64,000 nucleotides of DNA from assembly GCF_001729245.1 (NCBI RefSeq), contig NZ_CP015217.1, forward strand, positions 615,501 to 679,500, given 5' to 3'. Every line of letters starts with the position of its first letter. Positions within the stretch are counted from its first letter, which is position 1. A program made the position numbers and the translations under genes. The notes below the pieces were generated by a model, which saw only the letters and a program-made list of their open reading frames with translations, searched no databases and was not told the origin of the DNA. This document shows positions 19,002 through 32,969 of the stretch, piece after piece. This DNA is from Leptospira tipperaryensis. Its GTDB lineage: Bacteria; Spirochaetota; Leptospiria; Leptospirales; Leptospiraceae.

Positions 19002-19532
19002 ATGATCGAGAAACGAATCAACAAATTCGGGGAGAACGGAACCTTCGCGACGAAGACCATCCCCCAAGGAACTCTGCTGTTCAGTTACAGCGAGTGGATC
19101 GAGGATGAAGAGTTCGGGTGGAAAGTTCTGACGGTTGAAGAAGCCGAGTCTCTTCCCGATTCTGAGAAGGACATCTTCATGAAGTATGGATACGATGTGG
19201 ATTTTGGAATCGTCACCGGGCCAACGAGCGGCGAATACGTAATCAACCATTCTAACTTTATGAATCATTCTTGTGATCCCAATATGTGGTATGACGAGGA
19301 CGACAACATTGTCGCTAAGAGGGAAATTCTCGCCGGAGAAGAACTTACGATTGATTACGCAAATTTCGTAGTGAACTTCGACCAGACCTTCGAGTGCGGT
19401 TGCGGATCTGCCAACTGCAGAAAATTTATCCGAAAAGACGATTGGAAGCTTCTGATCAACGAGTATCAGATGCACTTTCCAAAATTCATCCAAAAAGAAA
19501 TCAAAAAGCTGTACGTTAAAATTCCAGTATAG
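19002..19532 (+). CDS. SET-domain protein (lysine methyltransferase-like)
   Basis: 176 residues. The protein starts with the SET-N pattern G-x-G-x-F-A/T (FGENGTFATKTIPQGTLLFSY). The catalytic knot follows: FMNHSCDPNMWY (NHSC-x-PN) and GEELTIDYANF (ELT-x-DY). It ends with a post-SET-like cysteine cluster (CGCGSANCRKF) that would bind zinc with the SET cysteine. All key SAM and lysine-channel residues appear present. Such proteins are best known as eukaryotic histone methyltransferases; bacterial members modify bacterial or host proteins. There is no signal peptide, so it is predicted cytoplasmic unless secreted by another route. It stands alone, convergent with the UPF0316 gene. Confidence 0.9.
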   Translation: MIEKRINKFGENGTFATKTIPQGTLLFSYSEWIEDEEFGWKVLTVEEAESLPDSEKDIFMKYGYDVDFGIVTGPTSGEYVINHSNFMNHSCDPNMWYDEDDNIVAKREILAGEELTIDYANFVVNFDQTFECGCGSANCRKFIRKDDWKLLINEYQMHFPKFIQKEIKKLYVKIPV

Positions 19533-19553
19533 AACGACTTAAAACGAAAAATC

Positions 19554-20153
19554 CTATTTTCTGACCTTTAAGATTCGTTCCAGGATTCCTCTGCTGAGAA
19601 GTCCTGGAGAATCTTCCGAAATCGCAGTGTTGGTGCTTCTCGCGTTTTCTATCGAATAGAAAACGTCGGGTTCCACTTCCTTTACGATCGCCATTGCCTG
19701 GCGGATCTTTTTTCTTTTTAAAACCGTAAAGACGATCTTCACCGGTCCTCTGCTTCCTTGTCCGTCCATCGTAGTGACTCGATAACCCGCTTCGGAAAGT
19801 TTGTTCGCGATCGCAGATCCGTTTCGAGGAGAGATGATACGAAGAAGAGAAAAACCGATCGCCAACTTTTCTTCTAAGATCATTCCGATAAAAGTTCCAG
19901 TCGCGAAACCTCCGGCATACGCAAGATAGCAGAAGACGTTGTTCAGATTTTTGATGACCTGTGTGATAACTACAACCCAGAGGAGGACTTCTAAAAATCC
20001 AAGCGAAGCCGCGATCGCTTTTTTCTCTCGGGTGAGAAGAATGACGCGGATCGTTCCGATTGATACGTCGGCCACTCTGGAAAAAAAGATAAAACAAGGA
20101 AGAAGAACGTAATCAAAGATCGGATTACCGGGAGAAGGAAAGCTCAGTTCCAT
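19554..20153 (-). CDS. UPF0316 membrane protein (DUF5698/DUF2179)
   Basis: About 199 residues. Three hydrophobic segments fill the first half (near 12-30, 40-65 and 68-90), with the conserved [14 protein letters not shown] and [16 protein letters not shown] soluble DUF2179-like domain follows ([11 protein letters not shown], then [13 protein letters not shown]). This matches the UPF0316/YebE-like family, whose function is unknown; the tail domain resembles small-ligand binding modules. ATG at 20153 was preferred over a TTG three codons upstream. Confidence 0.85.
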   Translation of the reverse strand: MELSFPSPGNPIFDYVLLPCFIFFSRVADVSIGTIRVILLTREKKAIAASLGFLEVLLWVVVITQVIKNLNNVFCYLAYAGGFATGTFIGMILEEKLAIGFSLLRIISPRNGSAIANKLSEAGYRVTTMDGQGSRGPVKIVFTVLKRKKIRQAMAIVKEVEPDVFYSIENARSTNTAISEDSPGLLSRGILERILKVRK

Positions 20154-20504
20154 ACAAGACAAGGATTGTTTGGTAAATCGAAAACGTCGAGGAGAAATAC
20201 ACGATTCTTAAAGTTCGTTTGGAAAACGCGGATGATTCCTAATCTTCTCAAAGACTCGGAGTTCGATTTAGACAAAATAAAATTCGTAAGAATCTCGTTG
20301 GGAACGAGTAGAATTTGTTTTGTAAGATTCAAAGATTCTATGATTTTTAAAAAGACGGCGGTTGATAAACGACTTATAAACGGCTTAGAATTCGGGAATA
20401 GATTTAAAAAAATAAAATATCGATTTCGTTTAACGTAGTTCTTTTTTAAATCCTTTTTTAAAATTGGATTTCAATTCTAAAATTCGATTCTAAGATTCCT
20501 CTCC
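20154..20504. other. AT-rich divergent intergenic region
   Basis: About 350 bases lie between the divergent UPF0316 and GH5 genes. Small overlapping ORFs occur on both strands, but their composition is poor and they lack ribosome sites. I see no repeat or hairpin. It presumably holds both promoters. Confidence 0.45.
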
Positions 20505-22571
20505 ATGAATCGATACATTTTTTCCTTGTTTCTTTTGTCTTCCATTCTCTATCAATGCGAACCTTCCAATTCAAAGGAGAACGTATTCTTCTCTTTGTTT
20601 TCTTCCAGTGATAAGAATCTAACGATTACAAGACCGTTGAATTCTTCGCTTTTGAATGAAACGTCGAATCATTCTTTAAACTTCAGGGATCTTCCCGAAT
20701 CTCGAAAGATTTTGATCGGGGAAAAGACGTATCTCACAAAGACGGATCCGATTTTCTTAGACGCGCTCGGAAGAGAAGCATACTTTCGAGGTTTTAATAT
20801 CTCCGGTAATACAAAACTTGTGCAACACGGATTCAAACCCTTTCAGAACGAAGCGGATGCAGAAATCGGATTTTCACGTTTGGGAAAGACAACGGGTTCC
20901 AATATGATTCGTTTTACTATTGCTTGGGAAGGAGTTCATACCGGAGTCGATACGATTGATACCGTTTATTTGGACTCTGTCATCGCGCAGATGAAGAAGG
21001 CGATCGCGCTAAAGATGTATGTATTGGTCGACTATCATCAGGATCTATTTTCAAGAAATCTTTTTAATAAGAATTCTTGGTACACCGGGAACGGGGCGCC
21101 GAAATGGGTCACACCTTCCGGATTATATCCGAGCGAATACTGTGGAATCGTCTGCGCGAATTGGAGTCAGAACAATTTGACGAACGAGGCGATTCGAAGA
21201 GGATTCAGAAACTTTTGGAACAATTCTTCCTTTCCTAGCTCCGCGGGGACGAGAAATATGCAGACTGAGTTTATCTGGCAGTTGGGAAAAACGGCTAAAT
21301 ACATTCAAGAAAGATTAAGTTCTGAAGAATTTGATTACGTCTTGGGAATGGATCCGTTTAACGAACCCGTCGACGGAGGGATGGAAGGACTTTCTGCGGC
21401 CCAATGGGACAATCAGAAACTCTGGCCTTTTTACAGAAAAGTCCGTGAAGAGCTGAACGCAAACGGATGGGAAGCAAAATACGTATATGCAGAACCTCTT
21501 GTATTCTGGAATACGAATGTGGGAAGCGCGATCGTTCCTCCGACCGGAGGAGGTCATCTTTCAACTTTGCCGGGTCCCGGTTTTGTATTCAATTCTCACT
21601 TTTATGACGCTGGGAGGATGGGAACGGATCTGACCGGAATCGACAACGCCACTTATTTCAAGTATTTGGATGAGATTCGAAAAGAAACGAGATTCTTAAA
21701 GATTCCGGTATTTTTGAGCGAATTCGGAATGTGGTTAAACGGAACGGGAGCCAAGGACACTCCGAGGATGATTTCCGCAGTTTATCAGGCGATGGAGATT
21801 TCCGACGTTGAGCAGACGACTAAGACGCGTTATGCGGATTTTTATTCTCTTTTGGTTTCAGGAACTCAGTGGCACTGGGATTATTATTACGACAATCATT
21901 TCGAATATAAGAACGGAAACGTTTCGAAGCTGGTCACAAAAAAAGACGCATGGAACGATGAAAACTTTTCGGTGATCGGAAACTACGGGACGAGTTGGAA
22001 TCTGGATTCTAAGGCGATTCAGAGGAGTTATCCTCGGAGATCTCAAGGAAGAATTTTGAGTTTTTACTACAATACCTTAGGCGCCGATTCCTGGAACAAT
22101 ATCTACGCCTGGGGAGGAATTCGTCCCAAAACAAACGGTTCGATTTATTTTGGAGATAGACGTTTTGCGATCTTGATCTGGAAAGGAAGAAGTTCCGATG
22201 CGCCGACCGAACTTTTTATTCCTCCGCATTTAACAACGGAGAGTATCGTGTTCGTATCGGATTCTAAGATCTATAACAAGAGTTTGACGTCCGTGGTTTC
22301 AAACGTTCTCAACGAATCGATTTTGATTTCCGATCCCGATCGCGCGGACGGTTCCGGTTCTCTTCTGCTTTCTTGGGACGATTTGGAAAACGGAGAAGAC
22401 CCGGAGAATGGAATACATTACATTTTGATTGTGGATGGAAACGGAGTGGAATATTCGGACTCGTTTCTTACAAGTTTACAGACGGATCTCAATCAAAGAA
22501 TTCTTGTCGAAAAGAAAAGTCCGGTTTATCTGACTGGAAAGATGACTTACGGAGGATATCCGGCTCAGTAG
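20505..22571 (+). CDS. GH5-type glycoside hydrolase lipoprotein (endoglycoceramidase-like)
   Basis: 688 residues. Lipoprotein signal with LYQC, Cys18. The catalytic TIM-barrel runs from about residue 85: RFTIAWEGVHTG, VLVDYHQDLFSRN, then the acid/base Glu287 in MDPFNEP and the nucleophile Glu406 in PVFLSEFGMW. The DYHQD and DPFNEP blocks are characteristic of the endoglycoceramidase-like branch of GH5, which removes glycans from glycosphingolipids. A beta-rich C-terminal domain follows from about 500, as in that branch. Placed on the cell surface or in the periplasm, it could act on host or environmental glycolipids. Substrate is inferred from family only. Confidence 0.85.
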   Translation: MNRYIFSLFLLSSILYQCEPSNSKENVFFSLFSSSDKNLTITRPLNSSLLNETSNHSLNFRDLPESRKILIGEKTYLTKTDPIFLDALGREAYFRGFNISGNTKLVQHGFKPFQNEADAEIGFSRLGKTTGSNMIRFTIAWEGVHTGVDTIDTVYLDSVIAQMKKAIALKMYVLVDYHQDLFSRNLFNKNSWYTGNGAPKWVTPSGLYPSEYCGIVCANWSQNNLTNEAIRRGFRNFWNNSSFPSSAGTRNMQTEFIWQLGKTAKYIQERLSSEEFDYVLGMDPFNEPVDGGMEGLSAAQWDNQKLWPFYRKVREELNANGWEAKYVYAEPLVFWNTNVGSAIVPPTGGGHLSTLPGPGFVFNSHFYDAGRMGTDLTGIDNATYFKYLDEIRKETRFLKIPVFLSEFGMWLNGTGAKDTPRMISAVYQAMEISDVEQTTKTRYADFYSLLVSGTQWHWDYYYDNHFEYKNGNVSKLVTKKDAWNDENFSVIGNYGTSWNLDSKAIQRSYPRRSQGRILSFYYNTLGADSWNNIYAWGGIRPKTNGSIYFGDRRFAILIWKGRSSDAPTELFIPPHLTTESIVFVSDSKIYNKSLTSVVSNVLNESILISDPDRADGSGSLLLSWDDLENGEDPENGIHYILIVDGNGVEYSDSFLTSLQTDLNQRILVEKKSPVYLTGKMTYGGYPAQ

Positions 22572-22756
22572 AAGAGGCGGATTGTAAAGTCCTTTTAGAA
22601 ACCTTGTGGTGCTGTGTTGTATGTTCGATTCGAATCCGGAGCTTGAAATATGACTTGAGAAAACCCGGTAAAAAGAAAGATTCCGGAATCGAAGTTCGAA
22701 ATCGAGAGTCCAAAAGAAGGATCTTTAAATCGAAAAAAGGAAATTAAATTCTTCTC

Positions 22757-23944
22757 ATGTTAAACTTTCAAGACCGTCTTCTTATCATTTTATTTTTCAT
22801 TCTTCTTATTAATACGGGATGTCAGGGCGCTCCCGTAAGACTTGTAACAAACGAATGCGTGTCTCCGCAAGCGGATTCATTTTGGAAAATTGCAAGCGCG
22901 AAAGAATCAGACTTTGATTCGGAGGAACTCTGCGACTTGCTCAAGGGATCCGCTTCCGAAAAAAGCGGATTCCATTCTCTTTTGATTGAGCGACACGGAA
23001 AACTTGTGACCGAGATCTATCACGATGGGGACGATAAACCTCTGAGTCTCCGTTATGGACTCCGTCTTCCTTTTGATGGAGAATCCACTTTCAATGAAAA
23101 AACGTTACACGACGTGAGATCGGTGAGCAAGAGCGTCGTTTCTCTTCTCTTCGGGATTGCGATAGAAAAGGGATTGATAGAAGGAATCGACACGCCCGTT
23201 CTCTCTTCCTTTCCTGAACTTTCCATTTCTGAAAATGATCCACGAAAGACAATCACTTGGAAACATCTGCTTACGATGAGCAGCGGCTTACACTGGGAAG
23301 AATGGAGATCCGGATTTCTTTTCAGCGACGAAACACGTTTGTATTGGAAAAAGAATCTTGTGGAATTTGTTTTTGACCGAGAAGTTTCGGAAGTTCCCGG
23401 AAAAACTTTTAATTACAACGGAGGAGGCACTTCCGTTCTTGCGGAGATTCTTACGAAGAAGACCGGAAAATCACTCAAGGATTTGGCGGGAGAGTGGATC
23501 CTTCATCCGATCGGAATCGAGGATTATGAGTGGGTGGAAGATCGACATGGAAGAGGGCTTGCTTTTGGAGGTTTACGTTTGAGGCCGCGTGATATGTTGA
23601 AGTTAGGAAGATTGATCTTAAATGAAGGAGTTTGGAATCGGAAACAGATCGTTCCAAAAAAATGGATTCAAGATTCTTTAAAACCTCAGATTTCGACTAA
23701 CGTTACTTTTTTTCGAAGCGATGGAAGTTCCATGGATTACGGTTATCAGTGGTGGATCGGAGAGACTCGCCTAACAAACCGAAACGTTCCTTGGAAGGCG
23801 GCTCTTGGAAACGGAGGACAGTTGATCTATGTGATTCCGGATTTGGATATGATCGTGGTAACGACCGCAGGCCGATACGGTTCTCCAGAGGTGATTCTCG
23901 AAATAGGAAATCTTTTGGACAAGATCATCGCTTCAACGAATTGA
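22757..23944 (+). CDS. Beta-lactamase-fold serine hydrolase lipoprotein
   Basis: 395 residues. Lipobox INTGC with Cys22. The penicillin-binding/class C fold shows its SxxK motif (SVSK, Ser122 and Lys125), followed by the conserved HLLTMSSGLHW and a Tyr in FNYNGGGTS at the second catalytic site. LGNGGQLIYVIPDLDMIVV near the end fills the KTG-like strand position (GNGG). Members hydrolyse esters, D-peptides or beta-lactams. It follows the GH5 lipoprotein by 185 bases on the same strand and both are envelope hydrolases, though common transcription is not shown. Confidence 0.85.
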   Translation: MLNFQDRLLIILFFILLINTGCQGAPVRLVTNECVSPQADSFWKIASAKESDFDSEELCDLLKGSASEKSGFHSLLIERHGKLVTEIYHDGDDKPLSLRYGLRLPFDGESTFNEKTLHDVRSVSKSVVSLLFGIAIEKGLIEGIDTPVLSSFPELSISENDPRKTITWKHLLTMSSGLHWEEWRSGFLFSDETRLYWKKNLVEFVFDREVSEVPGKTFNYNGGGTSVLAEILTKKTGKSLKDLAGEWILHPIGIEDYEWVEDRHGRGLAFGGLRLRPRDMLKLGRLILNEGVWNRKQIVPKKWIQDSLKPQISTNVTFFRSDGSSMDYGYQWWIGETRLTNRNVPWKAALGNGGQLIYVIPDLDMIVVTTAGRYGSPEVILEIGNLLDKIIASTN

Positions 23945-23976
23945 TAAGCGAAGTTCCATTGTAGAATTTCGATTTT

Positions 23977-24134
23977 GTAGGAGTTCCGACTTCTTCCGTG
24001 AAACTCTCGCGGCCCCCACCCTCATTGGGTGGAGGAGGCGGGCTTCGTGGGAAAATTCCAAAAAATCTCTATATCACAAAAACATTCTTCTTACAATCAG
24101 ATTTTCTTTTTCAAAATTTTCTAGGAACTCCTAC
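23977..24134 (-). repeat. Interspersed palindrome-bounded element, inverted copy
   Basis: A full copy in reverse orientation. The plus-strand boundaries are GTAGGAGTTCCGAC at 23977-23990 and CTAGGAACTCCTAC at 24121-24134. Read on the minus strand it shows the same signatures as the 16832 copy: TTTTGTGATA, TTTTTGGAATTTTCCC, CCTCCACCC and TTTCACGGAAGA. The internal GC-rich arms (CCCCCACCC/GGGTGGAGG) form a hairpin. It begins 33 bases after the serine hydrolase stop. Confidence 0.8.
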
Positions 24135-24176
24135 AGATTCGCCTAAAAACGCCTTGGATAAAAAGTAGGGGCTTCT

Positions 24177-24560
24177 TCAAAACCACTTTACGATCCAAAC
24201 TCCTGCGAGTGCGAACCCTATCCCACCGAACACGCTTAGACCAATATATGCAAAAAATAGAATATAGTTACCCGTTCTCAACATCTGAAGGCTTTCATAA
24301 GAGAACGTAGAAAACGTGGTAAATCCCCCGCAAAGACCGGATGCGATAAAAAATCTCCATTCCGGATTAATTTCCGGAAATTTTTCCGAGATTGCGTAGG
24401 CAACTCCCAACACGAGCGAACCCAGAAAGTTGGCAACCAAGGTTCCCATCGGTAATTTGAAACCGAGTATCGTTCCGAACCAATATTGTAAAAGATAACG
24501 TAAAACGCTTCCTATGGCGCCGCCGATTCCGATTAAAACAAGGGTTCTTTCCAAATTCAT
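24177..24560 (-). CDS. crcB: Fluoride channel CrcB/Fluc
   Basis: 127 residues with four membrane helices, the normal size for Fluc. Conserved segments include GGAIGSVLRYLLQ, GTLVANFLGS and the pore signature GGFTTFSTFSYE. It exports toxic fluoride as a dual-topology dimer. It follows a small membrane-protein gene by 13 bases on the same strand. No fluoride riboswitch is recognisable upstream. Confidence 0.93.
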   Translation of the reverse strand: MNLERTLVLIGIGGAIGSVLRYLLQYWFGTILGFKLPMGTLVANFLGSLVLGVAYAISEKFPEINPEWRFFIASGLCGGFTTFSTFSYESLQMLRTGNYILFFAYIGLSVFGGIGFALAGVWIVKWF

Positions 24561-24573
24561 CGTTCTTAACTTT

Positions 24574-24999
24574 TTAAGAAGAGACGTTAGACGCGCTTTC
24601 TTCTTTTTTTCGCTCCGTAAAATATCGATAGATCTGGTAGATTCCCACTCCTAAGGTCACGATGGAATCGTCCACGGGCCCCGGAAGAAGATTGGGCGCG
24701 ATCCAATAGATGAGAATGATCAATACTGGCCAAAAAATTCTGAGGGTTTCGATAGGTTTTGAGTCTTTGATCGAAAACCAAATTCCAATCAGCAAGGAAA
24801 GAATGACGGCAACAAGAATCCCTCCAAAAAGAAGAATGTGTTTTCCGGCGAGAATCATCCAATCTCCGACGGACACTGCTTTTCCATAATCGTCTTTTAA
24901 AAGAAAAATTGTAATTCCGATAGAGACAAAGAGAGTTACAAAAGGAGTTAACATTCCCCAGAGACAACCGTATTTGATTTTTTTGGGAAGAGTAGACAT
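24574..24999 (-). CDS. Small membrane protein, unrecognised
   Basis: 141 residues with four predicted hydrophobic segments (about 12-32, 45-66, 85-100 and 105-125) and a charged C-terminus ([10 protein letters not shown]). No family recognised. It lies between the prfB end and crcB on the same strand, separated from prfB by a hairpin-rich spacer and from crcB by 13 bases. It is therefore likely cotranscribed with crcB, though a link with fluoride is not shown. Confidence 0.65.
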   Translation of the reverse strand: MSTLPKKIKYGCLWGMLTPFVTLFVSIGITIFLLKDDYGKAVSVGDWMILAGKHILLFGGILVAVILSLLIGIWFSIKDSKPIETLRIFWPVLIILIYWIAPNLLPGPVDDSIVTLGVGIYQIYRYFTERKKEESASNVSS

Positions 25000-25068
25000 A
25001 TTCGATTCTCGCTTTTTGGATTCAATTTTTTGTGATGCGACCGCTCACTTCGTTCGCTGAAACTCAAT

Positions 25069-25094
25069 GTCGCACTCCCTATGGGTCGTGCGAC
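25069..25094 (-). repeat. Hairpin of a second dispersed family (GACCC-TAGGGA core), copy 1
   Basis: A perfect 7-bp stem (GTCGCAC and its complement GTGCGAC) encloses the core that reads GACCCATAGGGA on the minus strand. The same core with a different but still paired stem occurs at 59410-59435. Flanking bases (ccgctcacttcgttcgctgaaac on the upstream side) look like part of a larger dispersed element. Confidence 0.6.
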
Positions 25095-25129
25095 AGGGAT
25101 GTGGAGCGCGCGACGCGCGAAACAAGCCC

Positions 25130-25159
25130 GCTCCTTCCCGACTGGAGGTCGGAAGGAGC
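25130..25159. repeat. Strong inverted repeat downstream of prfB
   Basis: GCTCCTTCC-CGAC pairs with GTC-GGAAGGAGC around a TGGAG loop with one bulged base. It starts 15 bases beyond the prfB stop on the minus strand. No T-run follows on either side, so it is not a classical terminator; it may protect the 3' end or belong to the repeat unit at 25069. Confidence 0.55.
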
Positions 25160-25173
25160 CGCCCCAAAGAATA

Positions 25174-26277
<1,104 letters not shown>

Positions 26278-26330
26278 ATTATTTGCTTTTTATCGATTTG
26301 ATATTTTCCAAACGTTAGATTCGTTTGGAT

Positions 26331-27176
<846 letters not shown>

Positions 27177-27180
27177 AGGT

Positions 27181-31099
<3,919 letters not shown>

Positions 31100-31188
31100 G
31101 GCCGTAAAAAACAGGTTTTCCTGGATTTTCCCGGGGTCAAGAGGATTCAAACTGATCCACCTTTTAGGCGGGAAAAATTGATTCTATC

Positions 31189-31620
31189 TTACTTTTTACG
31201 ATAAGCGGATTTTGTCTCAAAGAGCTTTTTTGAGATAGATTTTCTACGAGACTCAGCCTTTTCGTTCGGGATTCTTAACTTCGCTTTGGGTTTGAGAGCC
31301 GATCGTATGGAAGACTGAATCACTTTGAGAGGAAACGAATCCTTATCTCTGACATTGAGACAAGCTTTTCCAAAAAGAAGCGTAGGAAATTTCTTCTTGA
31401 GTTCCTTTAAAGAATCCGGACGACAGAGATAGATCGAGATATGATTTTTCTGCGAAGCAAAAGAGATCCAATTCTCGTCGAGTTGATACGTCGGCATTTT
31501 GTATTTCATCGATTCTTGGATGCCTGGGAACGTGTCGATAAGCCAAGTGCGAAGAGAAAGAAGTCTTTCTTTTCGGATCGAGGATTGTGAATCGATATAA
31601 TGGTAGATTTCCGAAGACAT
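31189..31620 (-). CDS. DUF1801 (YdhG-like) domain protein
   Basis: About 143 residues from MSSEIYHYID. The segment ESMKYKMPTYQLDENWISFASQKNHISIYL fits the DUF1801/YdhG fold (conserved K-M-P-x-Y/F followed by two strands). The C-terminus is Lys/Arg-rich (SRRKSISKKL). The function of the family is not established. It follows the TetR gene on the same strand with 75 bases between. Confidence 0.7.
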   Translation of the reverse strand: MSSEIYHYIDSQSSIRKERLLSLRTWLIDTFPGIQESMKYKMPTYQLDENWISFASQKNHISIYLCRPDSLKELKKKFPTLLFGKACLNVRDKDSFPLKVIQSSIRSALKPKAKLRIPNEKAESRRKSISKKLFETKSAYRKK

Positions 31621-31695
31621 AATAAACGTCGGAATTGGAATAAAAGAAAAAAGATACATATTCGTTTTAGGTCGATGCAAGAATCTAAATAAAGA

Positions 31696-32475
31696 TTATA
31701 CGGCCTTTCCTCCTTTCAGGGTCGAAATCTGGAGAGGTTTTTGTTTCGCATTGTTTTGTTTTTCGAATTCTTGTGAGAACTTGCGTAAATTTTCTGCGGA
31801 AGAAATGATTTCTTCCTTAGGAAATGGAAATGCGGATGGATTTTTAATTCCGAGGATCATGGAAAAAAGATCGTGAGAATGTTGACCGTTTTCGTAGATC
31901 ATATCCGGAGATATATCGTTGAACCCCAACATATAGAGCGCGAATTTTTCGTTCTGGACGTTTTCGATGGAAAGAATCGATTCGGCCAAGAATTCAGCGG
32001 GCATTGTGTTGGAAAAAGATCCGTCTTTTTGTCCTTCTTTGACGAGCTCCGTAAAAAAGGCGATATCCCTTTTGATCATTTCTTTTTCGAGTTTTGCTTT
32101 GAGGGAAAGGTTTTCAGGAAGATAGATCGCCTTTAAAAAGAAGAAGACCATCTCCGGATTTTTTTTAACCCAGTCAAAATGGAGTTCGTGAATGATTTTA
32201 AGTTTATCTAATGTGTTTTTAGGATTTCTGGATTTTACTTCCGAGAGAAGCCCGGCCGTGATTTCGTCGGAAAGAGTCGTTGTCAATTCCATGAGGAGTT
32301 CTTCCTTGGAATTGAAGTGATGATAGAAAGTGCCTTTGGCGATCCCCAGTTCGTCGATGATATCGTTGACCGAAGTCGAATCGTAACCCTGTGAAAAGAA
32401 GAATTTTCGAGCGCATTGTAGGATGTCCTCTTTTCGCTCCTTCCCCCTTTGTTTGTTTAGATTTATCTTTTTCAT
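31696..32475 (-). CDS. TetR-family transcriptional repressor
   Basis: 259 residues. Helix-turn-helix at about 18-62: ILQCARKFFFSQGYDSTSVN, then IAKGTFYHHFNSKEELL, which is the classic TetR signature. The C-terminal ligand domain is helical and unrecognised. A perfect palindrome matching TetR operators sits 6 bases upstream of its start, so it probably represses itself. Likely target genes are itself and DUF1801; no efflux pump is adjacent. Confidence 0.88.
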   Translation of the reverse strand: MKKINLNKQRGKERKEDILQCARKFFFSQGYDSTSVNDIIDELGIAKGTFYHHFNSKEELLMELTTTLSDEITAGLLSEVKSRNPKNTLDKLKIIHELHFDWVKKNPEMVFFFLKAIYLPENLSLKAKLEKEMIKRDIAFFTELVKEGQKDGSFSNTMPAEFLAESILSIENVQNEKFALYMLGFNDISPDMIYENGQHSHDLFSMILGIKNPSAFPFPKEEIISSAENLRKFSQEFEKQNNAKQKPLQISTLKGGKAV

Positions 32476-32481
32476 AAAACC

Positions 32482-32496
32482 GACCGACCGTCGGTC
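32482..32496. promoter_or_regulatory. Candidate TetR operator
   Basis: GACCGAC-C-GTCGGTC has perfect 7-bp arms around one base. The ACCGAC/GTCGGT arms are common in TetR/AcrR operators. It ends 6 bases before the TetR start codon (minus strand), so bound repressor would block both transcription and ribosome access. Confidence 0.7.
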
Positions 32497-32545
32497 TATT
32501 TTTTGGAAGTGGGAAGCCTCTGGTCAATCAAAAATAGGGAAAAAT

Positions 32546-32559
32546 GCGGGAACTCCCGC
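32546..32559. repeat. Solo boundary palindrome
   Basis: GCGGGAACTCCCGC has arms GCGGGA/TCCCGC, the same design as the repeat boundary with different arm bases. No full element body is attached on its left; the next full copy starts 99 bases later. Confidence 0.6.
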
Positions 32560-32644
32560 GATTTTCTCATTTCGAGCTCATTCTTTCGCTCAAAAATACG
32601 TGCATTGGGCGTGGAGAACCAAACCCGTCCCGAGGAGAGGTTTT

Positions 32645-32803
32645 CTAGGAGTTCCTACGAAACTGAAGAGGGAGCTTTCCGCTTGCAAAAAGTATGTTTT
32701 TCTGATATAGGAAAGTTTCCGGAATTTTTCCACCACCCACCCCTCCACCCAAAATTTGGGCGGGGCCGCCGCGACTTTCACGGAGGTTTGTCGTATTTAC
32801 GAC
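32645..32803 (+). repeat. Interspersed palindrome-bounded element, copy in the TetR-SpsF gap
   Basis: Bounded by CTAGGAGTTCCTAC (32645-32658) and GTCGTATTTACGAC (32790-32803), 145 bases apart. The body retains TTTTTCTGATATAGGAAAG, CCCCTCCACCCAAAAT, GGGCGGGGC and CGACTTTCACGGA. The left inner arm has drifted from the copies at 16832, which weakens its hairpin. The intergenic space 32476-32969 otherwise holds only the TetR operator and a solo palindrome. Confidence 0.8.
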
Positions 32804-32969
32804 AGATTTTTTGAAATTCAATGTCTTTGTGGGGAGGATATCCGAAGCGCGCATGAAACGAAATACGAAAGTTAGAAGTCGGAACTCCGGATGGGATTTC
32901 GAAAGAGTCGCCAGAAAATCGGTCCTTCCGGATTTCACGAAGTGAATCCCAAAAACTCGATTCTTAAGC

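Noticed and set aside
22373..22747. 124-codon frame between the GH5 and serine hydrolase genes
   Set aside because: Mostly overlaps the GH5 gene in another frame, then runs into the spacer; basic, no recognisable domain, no ribosome site.
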